Source: Bacterioplanes sp. (GTDB taxonomy: Bacteria > Pseudomonadota > Gammaproteobacteria > Pseudomonadales > Oceanobacteraceae). Taken from it: 64,000 bases of DNA. The notes beneath the pieces were generated by a model. It was not told the DNA's origin, made no database searches, and was given only the letters and a program-made list of their open reading frames with translations. Shown here in pieces: positions 55,612 through 64,000 of this stretch. The position numbers and the translations under genes are program-made. Numbering within the stretch: the first letter of the stretch is position 1; each line of letters begins with the position of its first letter. The stretch covers positions 62,001 to 126,000 of the forward strand of contig JACUUC010000003.1 of assembly GCA_014859445.1 (NCBI GenBank). Reading direction: 5' to 3'.

Positions 55612-58600
55612 TATTGAATCTCCAAAGGAGCTGACCAACTCCACGTTCTGTGGGCCGAAGTACACCCGCCTGGACTGCTTGTCTGATTAAGATTATTTGA
55701 CCAAAGTCTGCCGCACACAGCATTGCTGCCGACGTTCAGCTGATTAAATCCACTGACCGTTGGGAAAGTCACTTCCGTGTTGCTGGTGTTTGTACAGTTC
55801 ACCATAGACACGCCACTACCACTTTGCTGGAAGCAGATATTGCTTACGTTATCCAACCAAGATTGGCGGTTAATCAAACGACGATGGCTTTCATTCCAGG
55901 TCCAGAAATTGGCCGTAAATCCACACGAGTTGGTTTTACCTGCACGATTTAGGCAGCTACCGTCGTTGTACAACTGCCGATAATACGGCTGCGCAACAAA
56001 CTCGATTTGACGGCGATACACCTCAGGGAAGGTAACCCCATCGCCCCCTTCAAGTGTCAGTTCGAGCGTAAAGGCCGTTGGGTCCAGTACAAATGGAATA
56101 CGCATTGAACCAGAGACGGTCATAGCCTCTGTGGGTAGCTGCGCATTCACACCATAATCAAATAGGCCTGCACCGTCGTCGAATAATCCTGTGTCGCTGC
56201 CGACAAAATCACTGGCATCGGTTTGAGTTTGTACACCATCAAACCAGGTGGCCACAGCCGAACCGTCTGCATTCAACAACCGCCATTGGTAGCGAATCTG
56301 GCTATGATCCATATCTAGGGTATTTTTCGGTGGTAACGAGAACGACCAATCAATACCTCTGCGGTTCGGTGAGTGCTGCTGCAAGGCAACTAAATACCGT
56401 GGCATTGCCGCATTCACGCCGGGGGTATACGAACGCGTATCGGAGCCATCCGTTAACGTGATTTGGTAGTTATCCTCCAGACGATCTTTCAAATTCAATA
56501 CCGTCACCAACTCATCAGTGCGATTAATCGCATTATCCAAGTTGGTATTCGTTAACACCCCCATACCCACTGTGCGTGGTGATGTTGGATTTTGCAGGGT
56601 TAACCGTAAACCCACACTGGGGAACGGTTCGAGGGTATTGATGGAATTAAACACGAGTGTTTGTTGATTCGTTCCGCCAATGGCAAAGTGGATAACACCT
56701 TGTTCTGCGGCACCATTAACAAAATCGACGTAATCCGCATTACTTTTACCACTGCTTTTGCCTTCCACATTAAGGACATAGTCAAATGCAAACGCTGTAT
56801 TCAAGTTACCACTGCGCTGAATCACAAACTGCGCTTGTTCACCCTCATTGATGCTCGCTTGCACAACCGACAGTGAAATCAACGCAGGACTGGTCACGTC
56901 TTCAATAATCAATTCGGCCGTTGATTGCACAATGTTTTCATCATGACCGTCAGCCAGAGTAGGCAATAAAGTGAGTAAAACGGACTGATCGTCTTCTTGC
57001 ACGTTGTCATTCACAATATTAACCGCAATGAACTGAGTTTCCGATTCACTGGTCGCAGGGTTACTCGGATCAATGGCACGCCATGTTAAAAGAGATGGCA
57101 CGCTGTAATTGGCCGGATCGGCGGGGGCATTCACGATTAATGACGCCTCAGGTGCAAAGCGTCCCGTTTGACGACGCACCACAGCCAACTCACAGAGTAA
57201 TTCTGACGCATCGGGGCGCAATTCTTCGGGTATGGTACTGTCCGTATTCGGTTCTTTGCAGCGGTAGTGCGTTGCCGAGAAAGCAAACTCACCTGGCGCG
57301 TAATCGCGAATCAACAGTTGCGCGGTATTTTGTGCGGTTTGTATTGGGTCTATACTGGTATCGTGATCCAAACCGGTGATTTCAAGGCCCAAGACACGAT
57401 CAGGATCGCCAATACTGGCATTCAAGATGGGGGTAATGTGCACACATTTATCGCTGTCATCGCCATCGGCGAACTGTACCGTTGTTTGCACACCCGTTGC
57501 ATCTAATTCGCCGCCGACAACCGTGTAATGCGTGCCAAGTTGGGCGTCGCCAAACACATTGTAAAACACGGTCACGTCACCTTGGGCACCCGACTCGCGC
57601 ACCACACACAGTGAATATTGGGCGCTGTCATTCTCCCAAATCACTTGCGGTTCTGGCCCAACCGCCGAGAAGTTGCCATACGGATTCGGCGTCAAGTCGC
57701 GCAAACGCAAGTCGAAACGATCCGGCGTTTGCACCGTTGCGCCTTGCCCATCGACAATGCGAAAACGGGCCAATTCGGTACCTTCGCGCAGGCCGTCATC
57801 GGCGTTATCACGTACAATACGGAACGATTGCGTGCCTTTTTCACCCGCAGGCCACATCACGGGCATACCCACGCCAGCCACATAACTCGCTGCAAACGCC
57901 ACATCGGCTGGATGGCTCGCATCCACCATGTCCGCCAAGGTACCGAGTGTTGCGGTACTGTTGTCGGCATCAAAATCGACCCACACCGTGAGTTCCGCAT
58001 GACTACCACGCGTGCGTTCTAACACGATGTCAGTCACATTGTTCGGGGCGGCTGTCCATTCATCAACGGTGCTGCCCGACTCGGTAAAGCGCACCGAACC
58101 CAACGGTGGAGCCGGTAAGATTTGTGCGCGCTCTTGAGCCGATAATAGGCGGCTAAACAATTGAATATCATCAATCAAACCGGTAAAAGACTCCGATGCC
58201 CCCGGAATGGCACCGACATACCAGTTGCCATTGTTTGCAACCGACGTTTCTCCACTGTCAAAATCGGTACTGGCCAGTAAATCGCCATCCACATACACAT
58301 CGAAGCCATCGCTGCGTTTGCTGTAAATCACGTTTAACCATTGCTGCTCCGGCACATTCATGACATTGGCTGTGCGATTAAAATCCACCGTCGTGCTGTT
58401 CGTCGCATGCACACTTTGTGAGTCAGGGAATAAGAATAAGCCTGGTTGACGATCCGCACCGTTATCGCCTTTTTGTAACACACCACGCCATGCGCCACTC
58501 GCAGGCTGCTCAATACTCATGCGCAGAGCCACGGTGTATTCAGTACTCGGTAGAGTCAGCCCGTTGGCACCGCCGGGTATCACCATGACACGATTTTCTG

Positions 58601-61600
58601 ACAGGCTTAGGGCGTTGCTGGTTACAGGAGGCAAGGGTTGAGCGACGGTATTCAGCGCATCAAAGCCATTGCCACTGACGTCACGCTGCGGCTGACTGGC
58701 ATCAGTAAAATCATAGCGGGCCATGAGTGGTGCGTTAACCGTGACGGTTACAAAGGCCGTCGCACTGGCCGCTAATGCAGTTCCTGGCGGAATGTCCGTG
58801 GCATCCATGGCAAAAATGAGCTGTGCATTTTGCAATAACAAGCGTGGCGCATCGAAGGTGGCTGTCGCCGTTGCAACACCATTGGCCTGCACCGTTAATT
58901 GCGTGCCGCTGACCACCACATCCGAGTCGGCCACATTGGCAAAGCGACTGTCAGCCACCAAGCGCCATTGGGCATGAGCGATACCGACTTCCTCATCGTC
59001 TTGCAACAAGGCCGACAGAACGACTCCGACGGTTTGCTCATTGACATGACGTGGCGTCGCTTTAGTGTCGATATCTGGGGCAAAGTTAGTTTCTGGTCCG
59101 TTAATGGTCCAGTTCCCTTCTTCCGTGCGATCTTGGGCATTGATCCACGCTTGTGCATAACCGGCCAATTCCAAAGCCAACTTAAGCTGGGCATTTTCAA
59201 CGGCATTATTCGGCGCGGCATATCGCCATTCACTGCCTAGCGATTGACAGGCCGTAAAACCTTGCGACCAGCGCAGGTCTGCACTGAGTGTCGCGTCGAC
59301 AATACGCCACTCATAATCGTTGTGACAGGCATAACCACGTGTTAAGGGTTCACTGGCTTGGTAACGACAGCGATCGGCATACCAGGTACCACGACCCGCG
59401 GTGACGCGATCAAAATAACCGCAATCGTTGACATCATCCAATAACGATGCAGTGCCCCAATCACTGAATGCTTGGAATGAACGCCAAGCACCTTCTACTT
59501 CTTGATCACTAAGATTTAGCCACGCTTTGCGATTGGCTTGCACCACCGCGGCATGAAGCACTTGCTGGTCCATGGTGGCTGAACGTTGGCCGTAACCCAC
59601 CGGCGCGAAAAACTCACTACCGGGAAATTCGCGTGCACAAGCCGCAAAGCCGTGAGACCAAATGCTGCTGGCCTCGGTGATAAACCACTCTATGTTCGCT
59701 CCTTGTACGCGTCGACACGCAAAGGCGGCCGGCTCCAGCGAGCAACGAGCCGCACGCCATTGACCATCTAAACCGATTTGAGCACAGTCACGATTGCCGA
59801 TGTTGCTGGGCTCATTCTCTGACCACCAGGCATAGCGTAGGCGGTTAGCGATCCATTGTGATTCCAGTGCCGTATCCGTTAGGTTAATCCATACCGGATC
59901 GCTACCCGTCATCTGGGCTAACAAGTCATTCAGTTCTGTGGGCGTTCGCGGTACGGCAAACAAACCTAAGTTATTGTCTTGGCAAGCCGCAAAGCCTTGC
60001 TCCCACGCCCCCGATTGTGGGCTGAGTTGCCATTCACCATTAAAGCAGGCAAATCGGTAAGGTTGTCGACATTGGGCATCGGTCCATGAGCCATCAGGGT
60101 GAATCAAAGCACAGTCGGCGTTATTGAGGTTGTCAAATCGCGGCTGCTGCCATACGCCCAACGCCAACCGATTGACAAACCAACGATTGTTATTGGACGT
60201 GACTTCATTGACATAATAGGCGTTGATCCACGTATTTTTGACTTGCGCACTGTTGTTGCGAATGGTGGCATCTAAGGCCAACTCTTCCACCGCGGTGACC
60301 GGAGCGGCAAAGTAATACGAGGAACCATGTTGTTCTTTACACAAGCGTTCACCGCGTTCCGCCGACCAATAATCTTGACCCGCTTGCGGCACAATTTGCA
60401 AAGCACCGTTAATCAGCGCGCCTTGCGACGTGGCTAAACGCCAGCTAGCCCCATCAAAACACGCATAGTGAGCAGCAAATTGCGTACAATTCGCGGTACG
60501 CCACGGGTTATTAGACCCTTCCGCTGTGGTGGATTTGTACGCGCATTGTGCCCCGGGCTCTTCACCCGGATACGAAGGCATCAACCAGTTACTGAACGGC
60601 AAATTGAAACGGAACTCACCTTCCTGGCCGCCATCGGTCACGTTTAACCAGACGCGTGCGATTGGCTGATCACGTTCTTGCTCGGCCAGCAATCTGGCCA
60701 TGTCGAGCTCAATGGTATCTTCGAGCGATAATGGAGCAGCAAACACGAAGCGGCTACCAAATTCAGCCAAACACTGCTTATGCCCAACGGCAAAGGATTG
60801 AATACGGTGTTGTGCTTGCGTCACTCGCCATACTTGGCCATCGGTACAAGCCCAAGGATACTCATCGGCAGCCAAGCAATTGGCATCCGACCATTGACCG
60901 TTGGCGTCTTGGTACACACAATCGTGCCCCTTCAAACTGGCCGTTTCATCCTCGGCGGCCACACCACCATTATCGGGTTTGCCCATGGCCCAGTTCGGAT
61001 ATTGGCTAATGGCCGCTGAATTCAACACCCATGAGCCACGCTGAATGCGATCCGTTGCATTCAACCAAACACGCGATTCACCGGCCATGGCATTCCGTGC
61101 CGCCTGATTTTCATTGTAGTTGGTCGGTGCGGCAAACACCCAGCCCGCACCCAGGTCAGCACACGCGGCCGTTGCTTGGGAGAAACTATCCAAAGAACCT
61201 GCGATGGTGGATAACTGCCATTGCTGGCCATTGCGACACAAGTAACGATAATCATCGGCTGCGTTACACGATTGATTCACCCAACTGCCGCGTACATCAT
61301 TGATCATTTGCGCACAACGTTGATGACCACCTTGAGCTGGCTGGCCGTCGCCCCAGAGTGGCATATCCAGCTGGTAGCGATTCCATTCCCATTCTTGCAT
61401 CGACAACAAGCGATTGCCGTTGATCCAATACTCGCCACCAACACTGGCTAATGCGGCATAATATTTCAACTGCTGGGCACCGTCGTACGTGCGCGGTGCG
61501 GCGAACAAAAATCCTTGCCCGAGGGTATCGCAGGCGGCTTGGCCGTTGGCCAAATTCAGTAAATCCGTCGACTGCTCGGTGAAATACCAACGTCCGCCAG

Positions 61601-63929
61601 TGGTACAGGCGACTGGCAGCGACGTAGAACACGCTCGTGCTTGCCAGCGTCCCGTTGCCGCAGAGGTACTGACACAACGCTCGGTCGCTGCCGCCGAAGG
61701 CTGACCATCATCCCAATTATTGACCGACTGATTGTATTGCCAGCTGCCTTCGTATTCTTGATCGGAGGCATTGATGTAAACAAAATCCACATTGGCCGCC
61801 GCCATGGCATTGCGCAAATCGTCACGCTGACTGAGGGTGATCGGCGCATAAAACTTATAAGGCCCGCCAAACTGTTGCTGACACAACTGCGACAAATCAT
61901 CCAGGTTGGTGAACGCTGGTTGAGTTGAGGTAATACGCCATGTGCCATTCGCACCTAACTCGGGATGGTAACAGGCCGCTGGATACACCGTGTTGCAATG
62001 AATATCATTCCAACCACCGGACACGCGCTCTTGCACGGCACAGTCTTCATTGCCTGCAAAGTTGTTCGGCTCGCCAGGATTCCAGAATGGTGCCAACACA
62101 CGCAGTCCTAAGTTATAGACAAAGGTGCGGTTGTAGCGCTTGTCATTGACGTTAATCCAAACATTGTTGGCGCCAGAGCGATTGGCCACGGCCAACAAGT
62201 CGCGACTTTGCGCAAAGGAAATGGGCGCAGCAAATTGGAAGTTACCTTGCACACCGTTTTTTTCGACCAACGCGCAGGCGTTATGCGCATTGCTTACATC
62301 TTCGTTAAATTGTGAATCGGGCCCCAAGGTTACCGAGGTGGGAGAGACCGCCCAGTCAAAGCCATCAAAACACGCCACCCGTTTGCTGTTGCCACAAGAC
62401 GTATCATCCCATAAACCGGCTTGGCCACCGCTGGTGTACAACTGCACACAACCGCCTGAATCATTCGGTTCGCCTTCGGCAAAGTAAGCACGTACGCCTT
62501 TGTTGGCCAACAGCGCTTGATCTCGATTGAGGTTTGCGCCATCGCTGTAACGACGCCATGGTCCATTATGGAAATCACGACCATTCGTCTGCAGCAGGTT
62601 GTACCACACGGCGCTGATTAAATTACTACCGCCCACATCAGGGGCTTGGTAATCATCATTCAATAACCACTGCTGCACATCGGATAAATACTTAAGATTG
62701 ATCCAAGCGCGCGTACCGACAGGGCGAGTAGCCAATAAATTCGCCACTTGCGCGCGATCCCATTCGCTAACGGGGGTTGCCAAACGAAAACCTGGCTCTA
62801 ACCGACGGCAGGCCAACGCGGCGCTGTTACTGAATTGATGCAGGCTTTCTATTAAGCGCCAGCGCTCTCCATTGCTGCACAACACCCACGCCTGATCATC
62901 GCAATCGGCCATGCGCCACAAGGCATCGCCACGCTGAGCCTGCACACACACGCCACGGCTAAGCTGAGGTTCATTGGCCGCCCACTGAAACAGACCTAGG
63001 TTCTTTTTCCAATAGCCTTCTTGTTCGCGATCGTTAGCATTGATCCAAACGGCGGATTGGTTGCTTGCTTGCTGCTGTGCTTGCAGTTGCGCCTGCTGAG
63101 CAGAGGTGATTGGTGCTGCAAACGAATAGCGGTCACCCCACTGCGTTTGACAATAGCGCGTCATCTCATTCACATCAGTAAACGACACACTGTCGCTGGT
63201 GACACGCCATTGATTGTCTAGTGGGTTAAAGCAGGCTAATGGTCGTTGCGCATTGCAATCAATGTCATTCCATAAGCCATTCGTTAGCGCTTCTGCACAA
63301 TGCTCAGTAGCAGCGCTGTTGTTGGGTTCACCCGCATTCCAAAAGGGCGCCATCACGGGATTGTCTTTATTAATGACCCACACGCCTTCAAAGCGCATGT
63401 CTTGCGCATTAATCCAAGCACCATTACCAATGCCTGCGGCACTGATCACGGCGCTTAATGCATCACGCTGAGGACGAGTGGTTGGAGCAGCAAAATGCCA
63501 ACTACCCGCAGGCGCAAGTGCTTGGCAGGCATTAATGGGGTTGGTGATGACTTCATTGACATTGTTATTTGCCCCCATCACCACCGCATTCGGCGTCACA
63601 GCCCAATTGGTTCCGTTAAAGCACGCGACACGACGACTGTTATTGCAATTCAAATCGTTCCAGCCACCATTTGACGCCTGCACAGCACAGTCTTCACCGC
63701 CAGAATCATTGGGTTCATTGGCATTCCAAAAAGTAACGGTATCACGGCTGATGGCGGCAGCTTCAGCTCGGCTGAACGTACTCGGGGCTTGGGCATAATT
63801 AACGGGATTATTACCGACACGCGCCATGTCGTACCAAATTGACGCACCACTGGGCACCGTTGCCGCATCGACCTGAGTCGCCAAGGCAAAGACAACACTG
63901 AGAATGATTTTTTTATAATTATAAGTCAT
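55611..63929 (-). CDS. Giant exported multi-domain C-type-lectin-like protein
   Basis: The 2772-residue product starts with a signal peptide (about 1-22, LSVVFALATQVDA). Residues 30-1610 hold about 13 C-type-lectin-like domains with motifs such as FAAP, WINAxD, GEPNN and WNDIxC...AC. Calcium-site pairs EPN plus WND/WDD are intact at 72-74/90-92, 201-203/220-222, 487-489/507-509 and 620-622/640-642. Residues 1735-1940 look like a LamG/concanavalin domain (YVDGDLLAST, GLIDDIQLFSR), 1945-2345 and up to about 2450 like Calx-beta repeats (VVQASINEGEQAQFVIQRSG), and 2650-2772 a Cys/Trp-rich module that could be a ricin-type trefoil. No membrane anchor is seen. It is followed by three exported proteins in one operon. 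Likely a secreted or surface adhesin binding glycans; this is inference from domains. Confidence 0.8.
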   Translation of the reverse strand: MTYNYKKIILSVVFALATQVDAATVPSGASIWYDMARVGNNPVNYAQAPSTFSRAEAAAISRDTVTFWNANEPNDSGGEDCAVQASNGGWNDLNCNNSRRVACFNGTNWAVTPNAVVMGANNNVNEVITNPINACQALAPAGSWHFAAPTTRPQRDALSAVISAAGIGNGAWINAQDMRFEGVWVINKDNPVMAPFWNAGEPNNSAATEHCAEALTNGLWNDIDCNAQRPLACFNPLDNQWRVTSDSVSFTDVNEMTRYCQTQWGDRYSFAAPITSAQQAQLQAQQQASNQSAVWINANDREQEGYWKKNLGLFQWAANEPQLSRGVCVQAQRGDALWRMADCDDQAWVLCSNGERWRLIESLHQFSNSAALACRRLEPGFRLATPVSEWDRAQVANLLATRPVGTRAWINLKYLSDVQQWLLNDDYQAPDVGGSNLISAVWYNLLQTNGRDFHNGPWRRYSDGANLNRDQALLANKGVRAYFAEGEPNDSGGCVQLYTSGGQAGLWDDTSCGNSKRVACFDGFDWAVSPTSVTLGPDSQFNEDVSNAHNACALVEKNGVQGNFQFAAPISFAQSRDLLAVANRSGANNVWINVNDKRYNRTFVYNLGLRVLAPFWNPGEPNNFAGNEDCAVQERVSGGWNDIHCNTVYPAACYHPELGANGTWRITSTQPAFTNLDDLSQLCQQQFGGPYKFYAPITLSQRDDLRNAMAAANVDFVYINASDQEYEGSWQYNQSVNNWDDGQPSAAATERCVSTSAATGRWQARACSTSLPVACTTGGRWYFTEQSTDLLNLANGQAACDTLGQGFLFAAPRTYDGAQQLKYYAALASVGGEYWINGNRLLSMQEWEWNRYQLDMPLWGDGQPAQGGHQRCAQMINDVRGSWVNQSCNAADDYRYLCRNGQQWQLSTIAGSLDSFSQATAACADLGAGWVFAAPTNYNENQAARNAMAGESRVWLNATDRIQRGSWVLNSAAISQYPNWAMGKPDNGGVAAEDETASLKGHDCVYQDANGQWSDANCLAADEYPWACTDGQVWRVTQAQHRIQSFAVGHKQCLAEFGSRFVFAAPLSLEDTIELDMARLLAEQERDQPIARVWLNVTDGGQEGEFRFNLPFSNWLMPSYPGEEPGAQCAYKSTTAEGSNNPWRTANCTQFAAHYACFDGASWRLATSQGALINGALQIVPQAGQDYWSAERGERLCKEQHGSSYYFAAPVTAVEELALDATIRNNSAQVKNTWINAYYVNEVTSNNNRWFVNRLALGVWQQPRFDNLNNADCALIHPDGSWTDAQCRQPYRFACFNGEWQLSPQSGAWEQGFAACQDNNLGLFAVPRTPTELNDLLAQMTGSDPVWINLTDTALESQWIANRLRYAWWSENEPSNIGNRDCAQIGLDGQWRAARCSLEPAAFACRRVQGANIEWFITEASSIWSHGFAACAREFPGSEFFAPVGYGQRSATMDQQVLHAAVVQANRKAWLNLSDQEVEGAWRSFQAFSDWGTASLLDDVNDCGYFDRVTAGRGTWYADRCRYQASEPLTRGYACHNDYEWRIVDATLSADLRWSQGFTACQSLGSEWRYAAPNNAVENAQLKLALELAGYAQAWINAQDRTEEGNWTINGPETNFAPDIDTKATPRHVNEQTVGVVLSALLQDDEEVGIAHAQWRLVADSRFANVADSDVVVSGTQLTVQANGVATATATFDAPRLLLQNAQLIFAMDATDIPPGTALAASATAFVTVTVNAPLMARYDFTDASQPQRDVSGNGFDALNTVAQPLPPVTSNALSLSENRVMVIPGGANGLTLPSTEYTVALRMSIEQPASGAWRGVLQKGDNGADRQPGLFLFPDSQSVHATNSTTVDFNRTANVMNVPEQQWLNVIYSKRSDGFDVYVDGDLLASTDFDSGETSVANNGNWYVGAIPGASESFTGLIDDIQLFSRLLSAQERAQILPAPPLGSVRFTESGSTVDEWTAAPNNVTDIVLERTRGSHAELTVWVDFDADNSTATLGTLADMVDASHPADVAFAASYVAGVGMPVMWPAGEKGTQSFRIVRDNADDGLREGTELARFRIVDGQGATVQTPDRFDLRLRDLTPNPYGNFSAVGPEPQVIWENDSAQYSLCVVRESGAQGDVTVFYNVFGDAQLGTHYTVVGGELDATGVQTTVQFADGDDSDKCVHITPILNASIGDPDRVLGLEITGLDHDTSIDPIQTAQNTAQLLIRDYAPGEFAFSATHYRCKEPNTDSTIPEELRPDASELLCELAVVRRQTGRFAPEASLIVNAPADPANYSVPSLLTWRAIDPSNPATSESETQFIAVNIVNDNVQEDDQSVLLTLLPTLADGHDENIVQSTAELIIEDVTSPALISLSVVQASINEGEQAQFVIQRSGNLNTAFAFDYVLNVEGKSSGKSNADYVDFVNGAAEQGVIHFAIGGTNQQTLVFNSINTLEPFPSVGLRLTLQNPTSPRTVGMGVLTNTNLDNAINRTDELVTVLNLKDRLEDNYQITLTDGSDTRSYTPGVNAAMPRYLVALQQHSPNRRGIDWSFSLPPKNTLDMDHSQIRYQWRLLNADGSAVATWFDGVQTQTDASDFVGSDTGLFDDGAGLFDYGVNAQLPTEAMTVSGSMRIPFVLDPTAFTLELTLEGGDGVTFPEVYRRQIEFVAQPYYRQLYNDGSCLNRAGKTNSCGFTANFWTWNESHRRLINRQSWLDNVSNICFQQSGSGVSMVNCTNTSNTEVTFPTVSGFNQLNVGSNAVCGRLWSNNLNQTSSPGGCTSAHRTWSWSAPLEIQ
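58112..58727 (-). other. LamG-like domain within the giant protein
   Basis: Residues 1735-1940 include ARYDFTDASQPQRDVSGNGFDA, a core with VALRMSIEQ, QQWLNVIYSKRSDGFDVYVDGDL and GLIDDIQLFSRLLSAQE. This is the pattern of laminin-G/concanavalin-like carbohydrate-binding modules. Confidence 0.75.
59102..63752 (-). repeat. Tandem array of about 13 C-type-lectin-like domains
   Basis: Units of about 110-130 residues recur through residues 60-1610 of the giant protein. Each has, in order: a cysteine near CxxLG, (F/Y)xAP, W(I/L)NxxD, a tryptophan, an EPN-like site, C, W(N/D)D-like, C and a terminal AC followed by GxxW. Domains 6-13 have mostly lost the EPN/WND pair; the thirteenth lacks its second half. 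Confidence 0.8.
61380..63842 (-). repeat. Internal block duplication (two copies of a 3.5-domain block)
   Basis: Residues 30-430 and 440-850 of the giant protein align in the same order over about 410 residues: both begin with a WY segment (SIWYDMARVGN and AVWYNLLQTNG), both reach EPNDSGG followed by C...NSxRVACFxG..WAV.P, then a second EPNN domain with APFWN, then a third and a partial fourth domain. The offset is 409-422 residues. The left copy in DNA spans about 62640-63842, the right about 61380-62612. Confidence 0.7.
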
Positions 63930-63942
63930 AGACTGCTGGCCC

Positions 63943-63999
63943 TTATTGGAGCGGTTCTATACGAAAATAACTGCCGGGTTGTAAGGCGACATTGTTCAT
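63943..63999 (-). CDS. 3' end of an upstream gene cut by the window edge
   Basis: An open frame without stop enters from the right edge and ends with NNVALQPGSYFRIEPLQ and TAA at 63943, 13 bases before the giant gene's start. Only 18 residues are visible, so no family can be named. The short gap suggests it belongs to the same operon. A chance open frame cannot be excluded from so little sequence. Confidence 0.4.
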   Translation of the reverse strand: MNNVALQPGSYFRIEPLQ

Positions 64000-64000
64000 C

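Noticed and set aside
56661-58022. Several plus-strand frames of 70-170 codons opposite the giant gene
   Set aside because: They are shadows within the long lectin-protein frame, have no ribosome sites or family features, and are expected by chance in an 8.3-kb gene.
52506-63929. Autotransporter or two-partner secretion system
   Set aside because: No C-terminal 12- or 16-strand barrel, no TPS domain and no TpsB-like gene are visible in the operon part within the window.
1-64000. tRNA, rRNA, insertion sequence, prophage or integron signals
   Set aside because: No cloverleaf-like genes, transposase motifs, integrase or flanking direct repeats were seen on either strand.

Overview
The window carries one large flagellar and chemotaxis locus (about 1-33.6 kb, all on the minus strand), a mixed housekeeping segment (33.8-43.5 kb), a complete phosphate-uptake operon with a co-regulated porin (43.7-50.5 kb), and a secreted or surface-protein operon dominated by an 8.3-kb gene (52.5-64 kb, minus strand). 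Gene content and order (fliA-flhG-flhF-flhA; cheYZAB-motCD-parC-parP-cheW; fleSR-fliEFGHIJ; hsbA-hsbR-hptB; polar-flagellum type sigma-54 promoters) match gammaproteobacteria of the Pseudomonas/Marinobacter/Oceanospirillales type. A motile, probably marine gammaproteobacterium with a polar flagellum is the best inference; the genus cannot be fixed from this sequence alone.

Flagellar region: transcription runs right to left. fleSR (two-component regulator) comes first, then fliEFGHIJ, an aer-like receptor gene, the hsbA-hsbR-hptB partner-switching module, fliK, fliLMNOPQR-flhB, flhA-flhF-flhG-fliA, and cheYZAB-motCD-parC-parP-cheW, the last cut by the left edge. Near-consensus sigma-54 (-24/-12) promoters lie before fleS, fliE, fliL and flhA, which splits the locus into transcription units. 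FleQ, the usual activator, and the filament genes are not in the window.

Middle region: two glutathione S-transferase family genes, a DeaD-type RNA helicase, an orphan membrane histidine kinase, ppnP, a YcgR/PilZ c-di-GMP receptor, a 3-hydroxyisobutyryl-CoA hydrolase family gene, a lipoprotein alpha/beta hydrolase and a hotdog-fold thioesterase-like gene. Then pstS, pstCAB-phoU and a general porin follow, with Pho-box-like sequences before pstS, pstC and the porin. A LysR regulator and a leucine-rich-repeat lipoprotein complete this part.

Right region: four tightly packed minus-strand genes. The first encodes a 2772-residue exported protein built from about 13 tandem C-type-lectin-like domains, a LamG-like domain, Calx-beta-like domains and a Cys/Trp-rich C-terminal module. 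The next three encode smaller exported proteins that share an N-terminal motif seen in FilA/DUF6160-type proteins. A further gene ends just upstream at the window edge. This operon is the best candidate for an undescribed system, possibly an adhesive surface structure.

No rRNA, tRNA, CRISPR array, insertion sequence or phage gene was seen. No gene-free stretch exceeds about 300 bases; the longest (8189-8454, 33554-33805, 41715-41971, 43547-43780, 37138-37346) hold only the promoters, operators and terminators listed, or nothing recognisable.
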